A DNA stretch of 64,000 nucleotides from Siphonodentalium dalli (lineage: Eukaryota > Mollusca > Scaphopoda > Gadilida > Siphonodentaliidae): positions 67,547,675 to 67,611,674 of the forward strand of contig CP136065.1 in the NCBI GenBank assembly GCA_032622095.1, given 5' to 3'. The notes beneath the pieces are model-generated. The model was not told the DNA's origin. It saw only the letters and a list, made by a program, of their open reading frames with translations, and did not search any database. A program made the position numbers and the translations under genes. Of the stretch, positions 23,671 to 35,638 are shown piece by piece. Position 1 is the stretch's first letter. Each line of letters opens with the position of its first letter.

Positions 23671-24253
23671 ACAGATCTAACTAGATGTGCATCTACTACA
23701 CGGCCCCTGTCTTAGTGGGTGACCCATGATGTGCCAGATGTTTGCAATATTGTATAAGAATGGTATCGCTTATTTGAAGTTGATACCATATTGACGTATT
23801 TTCAAAATACACTGAGGTTGATCGAATGTTTAAAACTTTAACAGAATACTAGCTACTGGCTGTACATATCAAACATGTAAAACCTGGTGTTGTAGCATAA
23901 CAATTTGCGTAAATGGGTGAATTCCAGGACATTGTAGTATTCAAATAAAATTTCAGAAAAGTAAGCTACTCTAAAGAAAATCGGAATATAACTGTATATA
24001 TATGTGATTTAATACATGACCTTTTTTTCGCTAAGGATAGTAACGATGCTCTCTCTTCAAAACTGACCGAACTATGTTATTGTCAATGCTTATTACATTA
24101 TTTGTATGTATCACACGCTCGATCAGACTGTTTAAAATTCAGAACCACTAGAATTGCAACATTGGATTTGGAAACAAACATTGAAACATCGATTGAACTA
24201 TCAAATTAAAATCACATAGACACTATATAGTCACTATCAAATAAGAAGTATTG

Positions 24254-24418
24254 TTAGTTTTTTTGTCTTTTCGGTGCGCTGGATGTCTTTGCCGATTTTG
24301 TACGTTTTTTCTGCGATGGTTTTCGTGCCGTTGGTGTTGTTCGTGGAACGGTTAGTGTACCATCTGTTGATGTTACTGTGCTTGATTTCCAGCAAATGTT
24401 TCGACTGCATTGGGGGTT
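24254..24418 (-). pseudogene. Basic C-terminal coding remnant inside the foldback-like element
   Basis: The frame encodes a 54-residue tail. It starts with a C-x4-C-W stretch (CSRNICW), continues through a Thr/Pro-rich segment and ends in Lys/Arg clusters (PSQKKRTKSAK and PKRQKN) before a TAA, resembling a nuclear localisation tail. At its upstream edge 'acttaatttaacccccaatgcag' could be a 3' splice site, so this may be the last exon of a protein whose other exons were lost when the element deleted internally. The composition fits the tail of a DNA-binding protein such as a transposase. No catalytic domain is present, so function cannot be assigned. Confidence 0.35.
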
Positions 24419-24599
24419 AAATTAAGTTTTTTCACAAACAAATATGCGGTTGTATATAGGAACGTATAAAGGATGGCCAATAATGCCGCCAATTCCTGAT
24501 CGAGTGGGCACCAATATTATAAATGAACCCGCCGTGAACGATATATAACGGCAGTAAATGTTCATACCAGCCACCCTACCGCCATAAGGCATCACACTA

Positions 24600-25370
24600 T
24601 ACCGATCACTGGTCCATGGTGCCACCCGGACTTCCCCGAGCTCTCTCGTGGTCGGGCTTTTTGTGCGTGTTCTTCTGGCGCATATCGTCATTTAAGGGGT
24701 TAATGAAGCCGGCCGCGAACGAGATAGCGAGTCAATATTTGCAATATATACCTTTAGTAAGTGCCTCGCTACCATTAGTCACCAATATATAATATGGTCG
24801 GGTCTATGCGTCCGTCTGGGCTCTCCCGGGTTCTTTTAGTCAATATCGGCATTTAAATTGTTAATAAACCCGCCGGTGGACGACACAGCAAGTCAATTTT
24901 CCTAATATATGCTTATTCTGTATCCTACTACCATATGGCATCATATTAGACTGTCTGCGGGCCCACGAGACAACCAAGACCTGCCCGGGCGTGCCCGGAC
25001 TTGCGCCATGTTCTTCTGGCGCATATCGTCATTTAAGGGGTTAATGAAGCCGGCCGCGAACGAGATAGCGAGTCAATATTTGCAATATATACCTTTAGTA
25101 AGTGCCTCGCTACCATTAGTCATCAATATATAATATGGTCGGGTCTATGCGTCCGTCTGGGCTCTCCCGGGTTCTTTTAGTCAATATCGGCATTTAAATG
25201 GTTAATAAACCCGCCGGTGGACGACACAGCATGTCAATTTTCCTAATATATGCTTATTCTGTATCCTACTACCATATGGCATCATATTAGACTGTCTGCG
25301 GGCCCATGAGACCACCAAGACCTGCCCGGGCGTGCCCGGGCGTGCCCGGGCTTGCCCGGGCACTAATTAG
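24600..25370 (-). repeat. Right arm: inverted ~340 bp tandem units
   Basis: Reverse-complement markers 'taagtgcctcgctaccatta' recur at about 24759 and 25100. The arm ends in an expanded 'cgtgcccgggcgtgcccggg' block at 25325-25360, so the outermost unit is cut within its GC-rich part, unlike the left arm. Confidence 0.9.
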
Positions 25371-25379
25371 TCACACCGG

Positions 25380-28130
25380 TCTGCGTCGTTTCAAAGATGT
25401 GACTGTGAATGTTCTGTCTGTATATGAATGACTGTAGACGGGTCAGGCACATCCTGAATTCCACTATTTTAGTGTTATTCACTAGTATAGTCGTAAATGG
25501 TCATAACCGTTTGTGAATTGGATATAAGAGGGATATTCCAAAATCATATTTCACACAAATTATTCAAAATCAGTGTCGCACTAATTCGGTCCAGGAGAAT
25601 TATTAATTATGACGGCACACAATAAGTAACTCAATTAGCATTCAATTAGTTTAAATGTTGTTATGAAGGAGCGATTGAGTCATCCTGTTATTGTTATTTA
25701 GAAAGGCATATATTAGTAATATTATAGAATAACGCAGCTGGCGCTGTAGATTGCACAACGAATTTTGTCGGAAGATTATTCATTCGCTACGAAATATATT
25801 GTCAAGAGTGAAATTTGGCTGTGAACTGGCATGCGCCATCTTCTATTCCCGACGCAAATAAAGGAAAAATGAATATGTTATGGTCATATACAATGACACT
25901 ATAATAGTAGAATTCAGGATATTCCTGACCTGTTTACCGTTGCCTGTGTTCCATAAATATAAGAACATTTCCCAAATGAGTTATCTTTGTATTTGGCTTA
26001 TCGGAGCGTGGTATTATACAGCGAAGTGCATCGGAATGGATCCTTGGCATTTTATTCAAGGGAAGTTAAAATATATACCAAACAATTGATGTCATTTTGT
26101 CCTGGTGGGATGTATGTAGTGCAGCTTATACATTCACGACGGGAGCTGTGCTGGTGCAGCATTATATACACTGTGTCAGTGCTTGAATAATATTTCCCTC
26201 TATTTCTGGTTGGGAACTTATCTAATAAACAAAAGGTGATCATGTTCACCGGTTGTAATATAAATCTCAGGTATGTCATAGTTCTAGGGTTGGTTTTGGG
26301 GTAAACGTAACTTTTTTTTGGGTGAAAAATTAGAGAAATCTGGAATCCACCACAACAAGATATTTATAATCAATGAATTATACTTTTATAAAATGGTCCA
26401 GTTTTATCGATTAATAATTTAAGTCTTGGATGTAATTAATAGATATAGCAAATAACCGATGGAATTAAGCAGGTTCTGAGGTTACTAGGGTAAAACATTG
26501 TCTATTAATTAAATGAGTGAATACCGGAATCCTGCTCTCTAAATAACACTCCGTGTATTGATGCAGTATACGACACGAAAGGGTCTTATCATTCGAATTA
26601 AATCATGTTGCCGACCACAGACACGTATTATATTTCAAAATGTACGGATGGATATGTGGAATATAAAAAAAGGACTAGCCAGAAACGAAATTATATGCAA
26701 GCTTATAATTTGGGGGAAAAACATCTTCTTCCAATTTATTATCAGTGAAAACTGGAATTCGTTGCTCTGAATATCATTGCACCTTGTTTCTGGTTAGGAA
26801 CTCACATACACGACAGCTTATGACAACGTCCACATGTTATATGCATTTTGTTGCGTAATTCAATGGTTTGTGATTTATTGTGGGGTAAAACTTAATTTTG
26901 GTGAAAAATGAGAGAATTTTGGAATTCATCACAACAAGTTATATATTTATTATTAATGCATATTTTCATGAAGTAATAAATTCAGTTTTTGAGGTAATTA
27001 ATAGAAATATGACTGGACTGGAGGCCTTTGTGTCAGTTTTGTTCTACATTGGTAACTGTATCGGTTAAATGGGGGGTGTCTTGGACATAACTGAATGTTG
27101 AAAGGCATTTGAGTAAATAAATGGTTGTACTAATCAGGATCCATTCATGGATAGGGTGTATTTTTAAGTATTTCACAAGTCACGGTTGTAATGTAACATG
27201 TTTTCAGGAGATGTTTGGTTAGACCAGCCAAATTAAAGATATGTTTGGTCGGGAAGAGATACACCATGTGTGTAAATAGGAAATTATCTGCATATGCATC
27301 GAAATATCATAGGTATCACTACTCTATCGAGTCACTGGCCAAATACGAAACATGTATATACACTATTGTTTTGTACACAAACGAGTACTGGATCATGCTT
27401 AGTATATAGATATAGGCTTATTTGCTTGGTTCTTTGATTGTCTACACTGTTTCAGAGTGATTTCTCCTTTCTTGGTAGTTCACCTGTTGAGTCATCGAGA
27501 CATATTGTGTCTAGATGTCGAAATTCACCATTCCATTCCGGTTGTGCTATACATCCGGCATGTCAAGTATGTGAGCTTGTTGTGAACAAACTAAAAAGAC
27601 AACCTATATGTTTTGTGGCCGCATTATATTGTATGTTCAATGTTGCTTCATTTAATTAATTTCAGATGAAATCCACAAACATATATTTTACAATTGAGGG
27701 TAAAATTTAGCCAAGATTTAACTTAAGGGTGGAAAGAGGCTTTTTGTTTTCTCTAAATCGTGATAATATGACAATTTTCAGGTTGCAACCAGTTGCTGTT
27801 TCTGTAAAACAGGCCAAAACTTATGTTTTATGAAATAAATGAACGAATGTGAAAACAGAAGCATTAAGTGAAGTTTTGCTATATATCAGGCCAACAACCT
27901 GCCTGACGAAACTCAAATACATGAATATATTTAGGTGTAGGTTATATAACCTTGATACATGTGTAACTTAAAATATTCGTGCCAGATTATGCAAACGATA
28001 CACACCTCTTCCACAAACTGACTAACCTCATAACAATGAAAACCGTTCTCGCAAATTACGTGTACGTTTGCTCATATATTATAGCTAAACTTTAAGTGTT
28101 CTATGTAATAAATACCACATATCATGCACT
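25380..28130. other. Noncoding duplicated sequence (pair of 3535-6280)
   Basis: Collinear with copy 1. No ATG-initiated frame with a recognisable domain is present. Frames kept in both copies, such as 26052-26279 on the minus strand, differ at scattered positions without signs of protein constraint. Confidence 0.55.
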
Positions 28131-28286
28131 GCGGTTTGGTCGTAAATGGATATCAGATGGAAAATAATATTCTGATTGAAGGTCACAATTGTTGCTTGTA
28201 AATCAGTGACAACACGAATTGGAGTTCCAGAAGAGCTGCGTGCAGAGTTAAGATCATGCATGAACTCTGTCAACCATTATCGAAAC
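28131..28286. other. ~155 bp segment present only in copy 2
   Basis: Lies between 'cactgc' and 'atgagatacactaaaa', which adjoin directly in copy 1 (~6282). No inverted termini or target duplication are evident, so this could be a deletion in copy 1. Short frames on either strand are unremarkable. Confidence 0.6.
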
Positions 28287-29340
28287 ATGAGATACACTAA
28301 AAGAAAGTAATAATAAAACTGAGATAACTAGACCAAAATCTGTGGGAGCCGATATTTTTGGCGAAATCACCTTTTAGCTCACCTGAGACGAAGTCTCCGG
28401 TGGATATATAGTCATCAATCCTCGTCCGTCGTCCCTCCGTCCGTCCGCCAACCCGTCCGTCCCGACAATTCCTTAAACATCTTCTCCGGAACTATACAAC
28501 CGAATGAGTTCATATTTGGTGTGGATGTTCCCTCGGTGACTCACATTCAGATTTGTTCAAATGAGGTCACTGGGTCAAATAGTTGTGAAGCCAGGGCCAT
28601 AACACTTTCCCTCCATAATAATTCTTTAAACGACTTCTCAATAACTATCAGAGCTATTTTCTTCTTATAAATTCGAGTCTCAGCGTATATGGTTGTTCCA
28701 ATATGTATCACGTATGATTCATATTAAATCACACCGAAGATTCATATGACGTGTGGTGACGACTGGTTGAGAGCTGTAACGTGTATGGTGTGCTCAATCA
28801 AATTGTTGACGCACGCACGCACGTACGTACGGACGGTTGAGTCAAATTGGCGATACATGGACGGATGTATAGATTTTTGTTAGGTAACTGATATCATCTT
28901 TGGTACCCCATGCTACAGCGATAACCTGAATGTGCATCATTTTGGGATCGCCAATAATCCTACTTATCTGCAGGCCGTATCACATTTTTTTGGTCATATT
29001 TCTCATAACATTCATACCGTTTCCGCCAGAAACTGGGTTCAAAGCCAAAGCTATAAAGTCACACAATCCTGCAAAAATTATATCACTCTGTCTGGAGGAC
29101 GGTGTTCCTTGAGTTTCGGACATCGATGAAACTTGGGGCACAGTTCTTCAAAGGAACAACACCACCTTAATTTGCCAGCTCCCGTAAAACAGCCATATAT
29201 TCATATTCACTAGCAGCTGTTTTCCAGGGAGAGGGGCTTCAATAAGGTTCTTATTATTGTGTACCGATCCCCATGCAAATCCACATTCCTGAATGTCAAC
29301 CTAAACCGTTATGAAAGCTTAACATGCGTCATAATAAATA
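28287..29340. other. Noncoding duplicated sequence including the (CGTC)n repeat
   Basis: Matches 6286-7672 apart from the 311 bp found only in copy 1. It includes the 'agctcacctgagacgaag' module (~28377) and a (GCAC/GTAC)n-like run at 28803-28835. Confidence 0.5.
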
Positions 29341-29814
29341 ATAGTCCAGTGCATTTATGGTTTCACCTCAAACTAATTGCAACACAAAGTTTCTCATTGG
29401 GAATAAGTACTTTAACCCATCACAAACAACATACTAAAATTAAAAATGAATCAAGAAAGGCGAAATTGATTAATATTGTGAAATAAATTTGTTAAAATTT
29501 GTTAAAATACTCAATTTATGGCTCTTCAAGAATGTTTATAAAAAACTTCATTTCACAAGGCCTTCCATTTGTATATACCCTGACTACAGAACAGAAAATC
29601 TTTCTCAAATATGTTGAGTAGTTTTCGAGTTATGTGCCTCCAAAATTGGGAGTTTATCTAATTTCGGAGCCTCTTATTCTCAAAATTAGTTAAAATCCAT
29701 TTTTATGTTATTGTATTTAAAAAACTAAAGAACGAAGGGATAACTTGTTGTTATTATTTCTTTGTGGATCTATGATTGAGAAGACAAATATATTCTTAAA
29801 AAAAATGTGTGTTC

Positions 29815-30520
29815 CACCATTTTATCTACCATTTCCTATGAAATTCCCAGATACAATGGGCGATAACGAATGGGCGATAAAAGCATCCGTATCGTTACTG
29901 CAGTTGCAATACAAGGCGCTCGTGACGTCATTGACTTGTTCAAAATCATGAATGAACTGACGCCACATCAATCGCGTGATAAATCAAAACGACATTCCAA
30001 CGTATATTCTTGCGTACAATAAACAAATAGTTCCAAGGTTTTAACATTATTTGATTGCCTACAATCATGGGTATTATGGTATAACATATCACAAAGTAAC
30101 TAATATGTATTTGTTCAGTATTTATTATAAGTGTAAGAGATTGTGTCCATCGCATACAATTTCCGTTAACTTGCAGGTTGTGAGAATTTAGCAAAGCGAG
30201 CTAATCGCGTGACACAGATACCTTTGCAGGTTGGGATAATTTACTCAAGAAAGCTAATCGTCGGACACAAATTCAACAGTTTTGGCATTTAAGAAACCCC
30301 TAAAATATAATTTGTACGGTGGATTCTGTCACACCAATGGTAGATAAACGTGTTATATACACAATGTGTTTGTAACGATTCATGTATCGCGACTCGGCTA
30401 GTTTTCGTAGCCATATAGCGACTCGGCGACCAAGGTCGCCTCGTCGCTATATGTCCACGAAAACTAGCCTCGTCGCGATACATGAATCGATACAAATACA
30501 TTGTGTATATAACACATATG
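29815..30520. mobile_element. ~700 bp insertion nested in the left arm of the TA-flanked element
   Basis: Absent from copy 1 at 8100-8105. It contains a ~55 bp direct duplication ('aagcgagctaatcgcgtg' near 30193 and a variant near 30249) and ends in the large hairpin at 30349-30517. No coding domain was seen. Confidence 0.6.
30349..30517. repeat. ~169 bp near-perfect hairpin
   Basis: Centre at 30432/30433 within 'ggcgaccaaggtcgcc'. Arms pair from 'acgtgttatatacacaatg' on the left to 'cattgtgtatataacaca' on the right with few mismatches, including 'gactcggctagttttcgt' against 'acgaaaactagcctcgtc'. Confidence 0.88.
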
Positions 30521-32229
30521 TATGGACAGTCATATTTGCCTATAGGCCAGAACCGGCATGATGAAATAGCATATTTGAGGACATACAACTCAATAAATAT
30601 ATATCCACATTCCCTGAATTTCTCATAATCACTTAAGTATACATGGTTAAACACACTGTGAAGGAATTTCCAAAATCATGGTGTAGAAAATCAAATTATG
30701 GCCCAATAAATCCTTAGAATTGAATCTTATATATCTTTTATAGTAAAAACAATGCGCGTTTAATATGTAAAATAATTTGAACTGTCCTCCTAAAAACTTT
30801 AGTGTTGAAATAATAGCCTTGTATTGGATATGTCAATGAATTTCACTGAATTTCACTAAATTTTCTGGAAACTAATGCCAAATTTGAATATCTGAAAAAT
30901 GGGGTATGGGAAACCATATTGATAAAATCTCAGAAAACATGGAGCTTGATGCATAACACTTTACTTTCACCAGCTCCTACAAGCCTTATTATTTCATTAA
31001 GAAGTATACTGCTTCCTGTATTGATGTTCATATTTAGAGCTATGATCCTTTTTGTTGCAGCTCGATGGCGAATCATTATTTCGGGGTTGTTCTATATAAC
31101 ATGCACATAAATGTCTAAATAAACCTCCACTAAAATGTTAAACATTGTATTATACAATAATAATGTACACAAACTAGAATAAAACAACCCTTTGTCTCCA
31201 ATGACTAGAATATGGTGACAAGATCATAGCTTTGATTTCATCAATGTTCAAATTTGGAGTCAGTTTCTTGAAAAATATGTGAAATCCAGTGATTGTTGAT
31301 TGGCGTAACCAAGGTAATCCTATTTTTCCAACACTAAGTGTTTAGGAGGAATGTTCAAATTAGTTTTTCACATTAAACACTAAGTGTGTACATTGTTCTT
31401 TACTATTTGTGCTAAAATACTTTTTAAAATGGACAAAAACACCCCAAAACAGTCCAAAATACCACTTTTTGGAAAACAGTCAATACTAAGGATTCATAGG
31501 GCCATAAGTTGATTTTGGCATAAGTTGATTTTAGCAATTCCAGCACAGTGTATTTAACCTAGTATATTTAGGAGATTATGAGAAATACAGGGCATATGGA
31601 TATCAAGTTATTGAGTTGTATGACCTCAAATATGGTATTTCATCATATATGTACCAGTTCTGTGTCACAAGGCAAATTTGGCCTTACAACGGAACACACA
31701 TTTTGTTTAAGAATATCTTTGTCTTATCGATCATAGACGCATGAATTAATCCATTTTGTGCACTATATAGTGAGAAAACCAATAAAACAGCAAGATATCC
31801 GTTCATTTTTCTCTAGTTTTAAAAATACTGGACCATAAAATATGGATTTTTAGCTAATTCTTAGAAATTGAGGCTCCGAAATAGACAAACTCCCAAATTT
31901 GCAGGCTCATAACTCGAAAAATACTCAACATATCTGGAAAATGTTTTCTGTTCTGTAATCAGGATTGTATACTCAACAAAATGGATAGATAAATGGAACG
32001 ACATGTGAAATGAAGTTTTTTATCAACATCCTTGAAAAGCTATGAATTGAGTATTTTACCAAATTTGAACAAATTTATTTCACAAAATTTATCAATTTCG
32101 CTTTTCTTGATCCTATTTGGTTTTTAATATGTTGTTTATAATTGGTTGATAGACATAATTCTGCTAAGAAACATTGTGTTGCAATTAGTTTGAGGTTTGG
32201 AACTTTTTCTCATAAATGCACTGGACTAT

Positions 32230-33737
32230 TAGGGCAGCTGCATTTCACATAACTACGATATGCAGTTCATTGCGAAATTTCAGATTATAGGCTTGAGCGT
32301 ATCATGGTAAATATAAAGTCATTGTTGGTGAACAATGTATACTGATCGAAGACACCAAGACAACAATAGATGGAATACCGGCGTTAGTTTATTTGTGAGA
32401 TAGTGTGTTTATATCGGGATTTCATTTCAAATAATGAACAAAGTGAGGGTATCATATATTTCTCGGGTCACTTGGTAATGTCACCTTTTCTACATGCATG
32501 GTTGTTTCATTATGGTGTCAGTTATAATTTGACCTAAATGTAGGCAACACCATGTATACCGACAAAACACGCATGCGCAGGTCGCTAGGGCGGAACATTA
32601 GAGTGGGTTTTTTTTCTGTAGTACATTTGTGCGACAGCCGTGTGCGCTCTTCTGATGTACGTCGGAAGGCTTTTAGCTGGTGAGCTATAGCACCGCTGGT
32701 ATTCGTTGACTGGCTTCAATGTCATATACATGGGCACTTTTTGGGACATTCCTCCGATCATAATAGTTATATGTCGAAAACTACTTCAGATATACTAATC
32801 TATATCTATATTTTGAATGTCAGTCTGTCCCTATATAAATTTACATTGAACATCCTTTAACAGTCAATGGAGAGTAATCAGTTCTATACAGACGGTTGTC
32901 AATGAGTACACTAACTAAAATGCGAGCATGTTTTTCTCAATCCTTTAAAAGACTAGGAGTATATATGCAATGAATGGGTAAAGACTGAGACTCAATACTG
33001 AAATAATTTTGTATCACGAAAATGCTTGTTGTGTTGCCTCATTAATGGTCATTGGAACAAAATATTAGCTGATTAGTATGTGCATATATGATATCGTTGA
33101 CACATGACCCATAGCCGGGAGTCATGGATCGGTGTTTTGTCTATGCAAATTTTATGTTTGAAATAAAACAAAATGTACACACATTCCACCACAATTGTGA
33201 TACATGCAATACATAACTTATAGTGTTTAAGAAGTGCACTTTTCGCTCAAATGGCTGCCATTTAATCCGCCATTTTGAATTTACCCATAATATATAAGAT
33301 AATGTTGTCGAAGGGTATACAATCTGATACATGTCCGACCAACATAGCTACAAACTTTCTCGCAGTTAGTGGTCAACCGCAATTTACAAATGCTTAAAAT
33401 GGGAGGAAAACAGGCGTTTTCACCAAAATGGTTGCCATGTCAACCATGACATTTTTTCAGCTTGGCATGATATCCAAAATTAATATTCATGTGTTTCAGA
33501 TGTGTGCCAAATGTTGCACTTTACCATAACATGCACGATTGTTCATCTATCCGCTCAACGAATAACGTTCCATGTATAAGGATGACTGTGGCTCATTTGC
33601 GTATACAAGTTATGAAATAAAAAATGTTGGTGAGCCCACGTCCGCTTAAGATGTGACGTTGGCTACGAATACCAGATATCAAAAGTCTCTTTTGAAGTTT
33701 GTTCAAGTTATCATTTAGGCATCACCAATATGATGAT
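32230..33737. other. Noncoding duplicated sequence near the right end of copy 2
   Basis: Collinear with 8413-8985, 11091-11545 and the first part of 15853-16468. Two joints in this stretch are the empty sites of copy-1 insertions (about 32800-32845 and 33298). No gene was seen. Confidence 0.55.
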
Positions 33738-34390
33738 TCTTAAGAGGAAAAATGCGCATAACTCCATCAAAATGATTGAACCATGACAACATTCCAACTT
33801 GACCTGCGTTTTCTGAACTGTAATCCGTTTACCCATTAACAAGTAATTATGTTCAAGTTATCATCCGGATAACCGAAATTATTTCTAAGTGTAAAAAGAT
33901 GCATAACTCTGTCAAAAATCTTCAGGCCGTGATCCATTTTCGGTCAAACTTGACCTGTATTTTTTTCAAACGTTAATTGGTAATAATTACGTACCAGATC
34001 AAACAACCTTTAAAAAAATTGATTTCTAAGTCGAGCAAGAGGCAGAACTCAGTCAACAATCAACGTACCATCACCAAATTAGAAGATGACATGACTGTGT
34101 CTTTCCAAATATGAATAATGTACCAGCTACATGTATCAAAAATTCTGTCTAGCGTTAGTCGTCAAGTTATCATTCCAAAAAATTGTGGTTTCTAAGATGA
34201 AAAGGGGTATAATTCCGACTGATAACTGCATCAACAAATATCAGACCTTAATCAAACGCGAACTTGGATGTGTATCTCAAATGCGATCCACATACCAACA
34301 TTTTATGTCAAAAGCCATCTTGAACTTATCAACCGCAAAACCGGACAAAGTTGAAAAAGGGGCACACATCCGGTCAAAAATTACCGGATT
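33738..34390 (+). repeat. Four diverged ~140-170 bp core repeats
   Basis: Units are marked by 'ttctaag'-like starts followed by 'gcataactc'-like text at 33738, 33884, 34022 and 34190, with 'aacttgacctg' inside the first two. This is another tandem-core family of the Helitron-like type. The 3' boundary of the segmental duplication falls inside it. The open frame at 34131-34457 is TE-repeat read-through, not a gene. Confidence 0.6.
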
Positions 34391-35140
34391 CGAATCTGAC
34401 ATGTGTGTTTTTACAACCAATACACACACGATTGAATATATAGCGAAATATACTTAATCACTATTTACCTGGCGATTTATATTCACTCGGAGCAGCACGG
34501 CCGTGTCACGCTAGGTTGTGATTAGGAGGATAGAATTGACGAATGGAGGCAGATAATTATTCATAAAAGTGTTTTTAAAATGCACCCCAAAACCTCTCCC
34601 AAACCACGCACACAATAGGATAATTTGCATTATGACAAGTTGTGCACATATCAAAGTATAATGTACTACATGCATGTGAGTTAATGAATGAGGGATAGCC
34701 ACGGTCAATCAAAATTCTGAACGATCGTCCAACTATTATACATCGTAGAGAAGAATAGAATATAGCTATGCGTAATGAGTAGAGATCAACCTTGGTATAA
34801 CGCAATGGGCTAATTGGTCAGTGGACTGATTTTGTGAAAAGCCAGCGGGCAACATGGCTAGCTATGGTATAGTACTTATGTGACGACCAATTGTCACAAA
34901 ACTACACCATAATAAGACGCCACACCTACTATACCATCGCTACTATTGTGCGTGTGTCCACAGCCAATGATTGTTCCAGGAATCAAATTTTACATTTCTG
35001 AAAAAGCTACCGGTCCAATAAAGCTACATTAATGTGTGGCCTAGCGGTCTTTTATTTTTCCCGACATTCCGTCCGAGGATTATGGTAATAACCATCGTCA
35101 GTACGTACGTGTGTGTGTGTGGGAACGTGTGTCCGTCTGG
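34391..35140. other. No gene seen
   Basis: Contains a short (GT)n near 35108-35120 and the phrase 'agcacggccgtgtcacgcta' at ~34494. Nothing else could be identified. Confidence 0.4.
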
Positions 35141-35430
35141 AACTTTGTCCAAGCCTGCATGTATTCTGTCATTTTAAACTTGGCACATATATCAAAATGC
35201 ATGGGAATCTGCGCACCTGCGATTTTGAGTTCGGTCGGGCTCACTTTGGTGGAGCTATTGCCCTTTTTTCGACATAGAATCGTACATCCTGGGTCGCATC
35301 TTTTGTGCAAGCCTGTATTTCGTCATTTTCCAGACATTTTTTTAAATCTTGGCGCATATGTCAACCATAATGGGAAACTGCGCAGTTCAGTTCAGTCGGA
35401 ATCCTTTTTGGCAGAGTTATTGCCAATTTA
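35141..35430 (+). repeat. Two ~165 bp core repeats
   Basis: 'caagcctg', 'tcattttaaacttggcacat', 'atcaaaatgcatgggaa', 'tgcgca' and a closing 'attgcccttttttc' in the first unit are echoed ~165 bp later by 'caagcctg', 'tcattttccagac', 'cttggcgcatatgtcaa' and 'gggaaactgcgca'. The open frame running through them is incidental. Confidence 0.6.
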
Positions 35431-35638
35431 TCTGATGGAAATGAAAACCTTAGTCGACAAACATCCAGACGTGCACGAAGCTTTTTCTGATGGACAATTC
35501 GCCGTTCGGAGACACACAGAGTACGAATTCGCACGGACAGCTTGCGACCAGGCCATAGAGCAGATATTAAGAAAGAAAATTAGTGGGGTGAAGTTGAGTC
35601 CTGGGGGTGAAGAGGTCGATCAATATCTCCTGGACTAG
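35431..35638 (+). pseudogene. Fragment of a mobile-element-associated invertebrate protein
   Basis: The last ~65 residues of an open frame ending at 35638 include a segment with HPDV, F-x-DGQFAVRR and the motif ACDQAIEQILRKKISG. I recall this pattern (E/DKHP-x-V-x-x-x-F ... VRR ... D-x-x-IEQ-x-L-M/R-R) from long uncharacterised proteins that are highly repeated in bivalve and cnidarian genomes. The match is from memory and not tested. The upstream part of the frame is repeat DNA, and the sequence after the stop does not continue the family, so this is at best a broken piece. Confidence 0.35.

Larger units (their letters stand above)
21801..24250. other. AT-rich centre of the foldback-like element
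   Basis: Contains diverged repeats: 'acatttcccggaaat' at about 22018 and 22493, and 'ccaggaatgttc' at about 22322 and 22702. Two hairpins are listed separately. The 22800-22930 region has a GC-rich inverted motif 'gcgggccgcgggccgat' / 'atcggcccgccgcccg'. No gene is supported on either strand apart from the remnant at 24254-24418. Confidence 0.5.
20494..25379. mobile_element. 4.9 kb foldback-like element in copy 2
   Basis: Inserted in copy 2 relative to 3496-3535, with ~34 bp of the ancestral site missing. Its two ends are inverted relative to each other and each arm is built of tandem ~340 bp units: about four on the left (20496-21800) and more than two on the right (~24600-25370). The centre (21800-24600) holds two further hairpins, AT-rich spacer and a basic C-terminal coding remnant on the minus strand. 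Long inverted arms made of tandem subrepeats are the hallmark of Foldback/Galileo-type transposons; the superfamily here is not established. No complete transposase remains. Confidence 0.75.
29341..32229. mobile_element. Long form of the TA-flanked inverted-repeat element
   Basis: The left end 'atagtccagtgcat' and right end 'atgcactggactat' are inverted and each is bordered by TA, consistent with a TA target duplication. The inner left arm (29350-29810 and 30520-30720) pairs with the right arm (about 31440-32205). For instance, 'gtttcacctcaaactaattg' near 29360 is inverted near 32195. A nested insertion of ~700 bp (29815-30520) splits the left arm. There is no transposase frame. The copy-1 version has a single arm. 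Confidence 0.75.
18854..33865 (+). repeat. Segmental duplication, copy 2
   Basis: Direct copy of 1857-16468. It is interrupted by the 4.9 kb foldback-like element (20494-25379), a ~155 bp segment (28131-28286) and the longer form of the TA-flanked element (29341-32229). It lacks the 2.1 kb and 4.3 kb insertions seen in copy 1. Confidence 0.93.

Noticed and set aside
33738-34390. Open frame at 34131-34457 considered as a protein gene
   Set aside because: It lies on diverged core repeats and the translated product shows no family resemblance.
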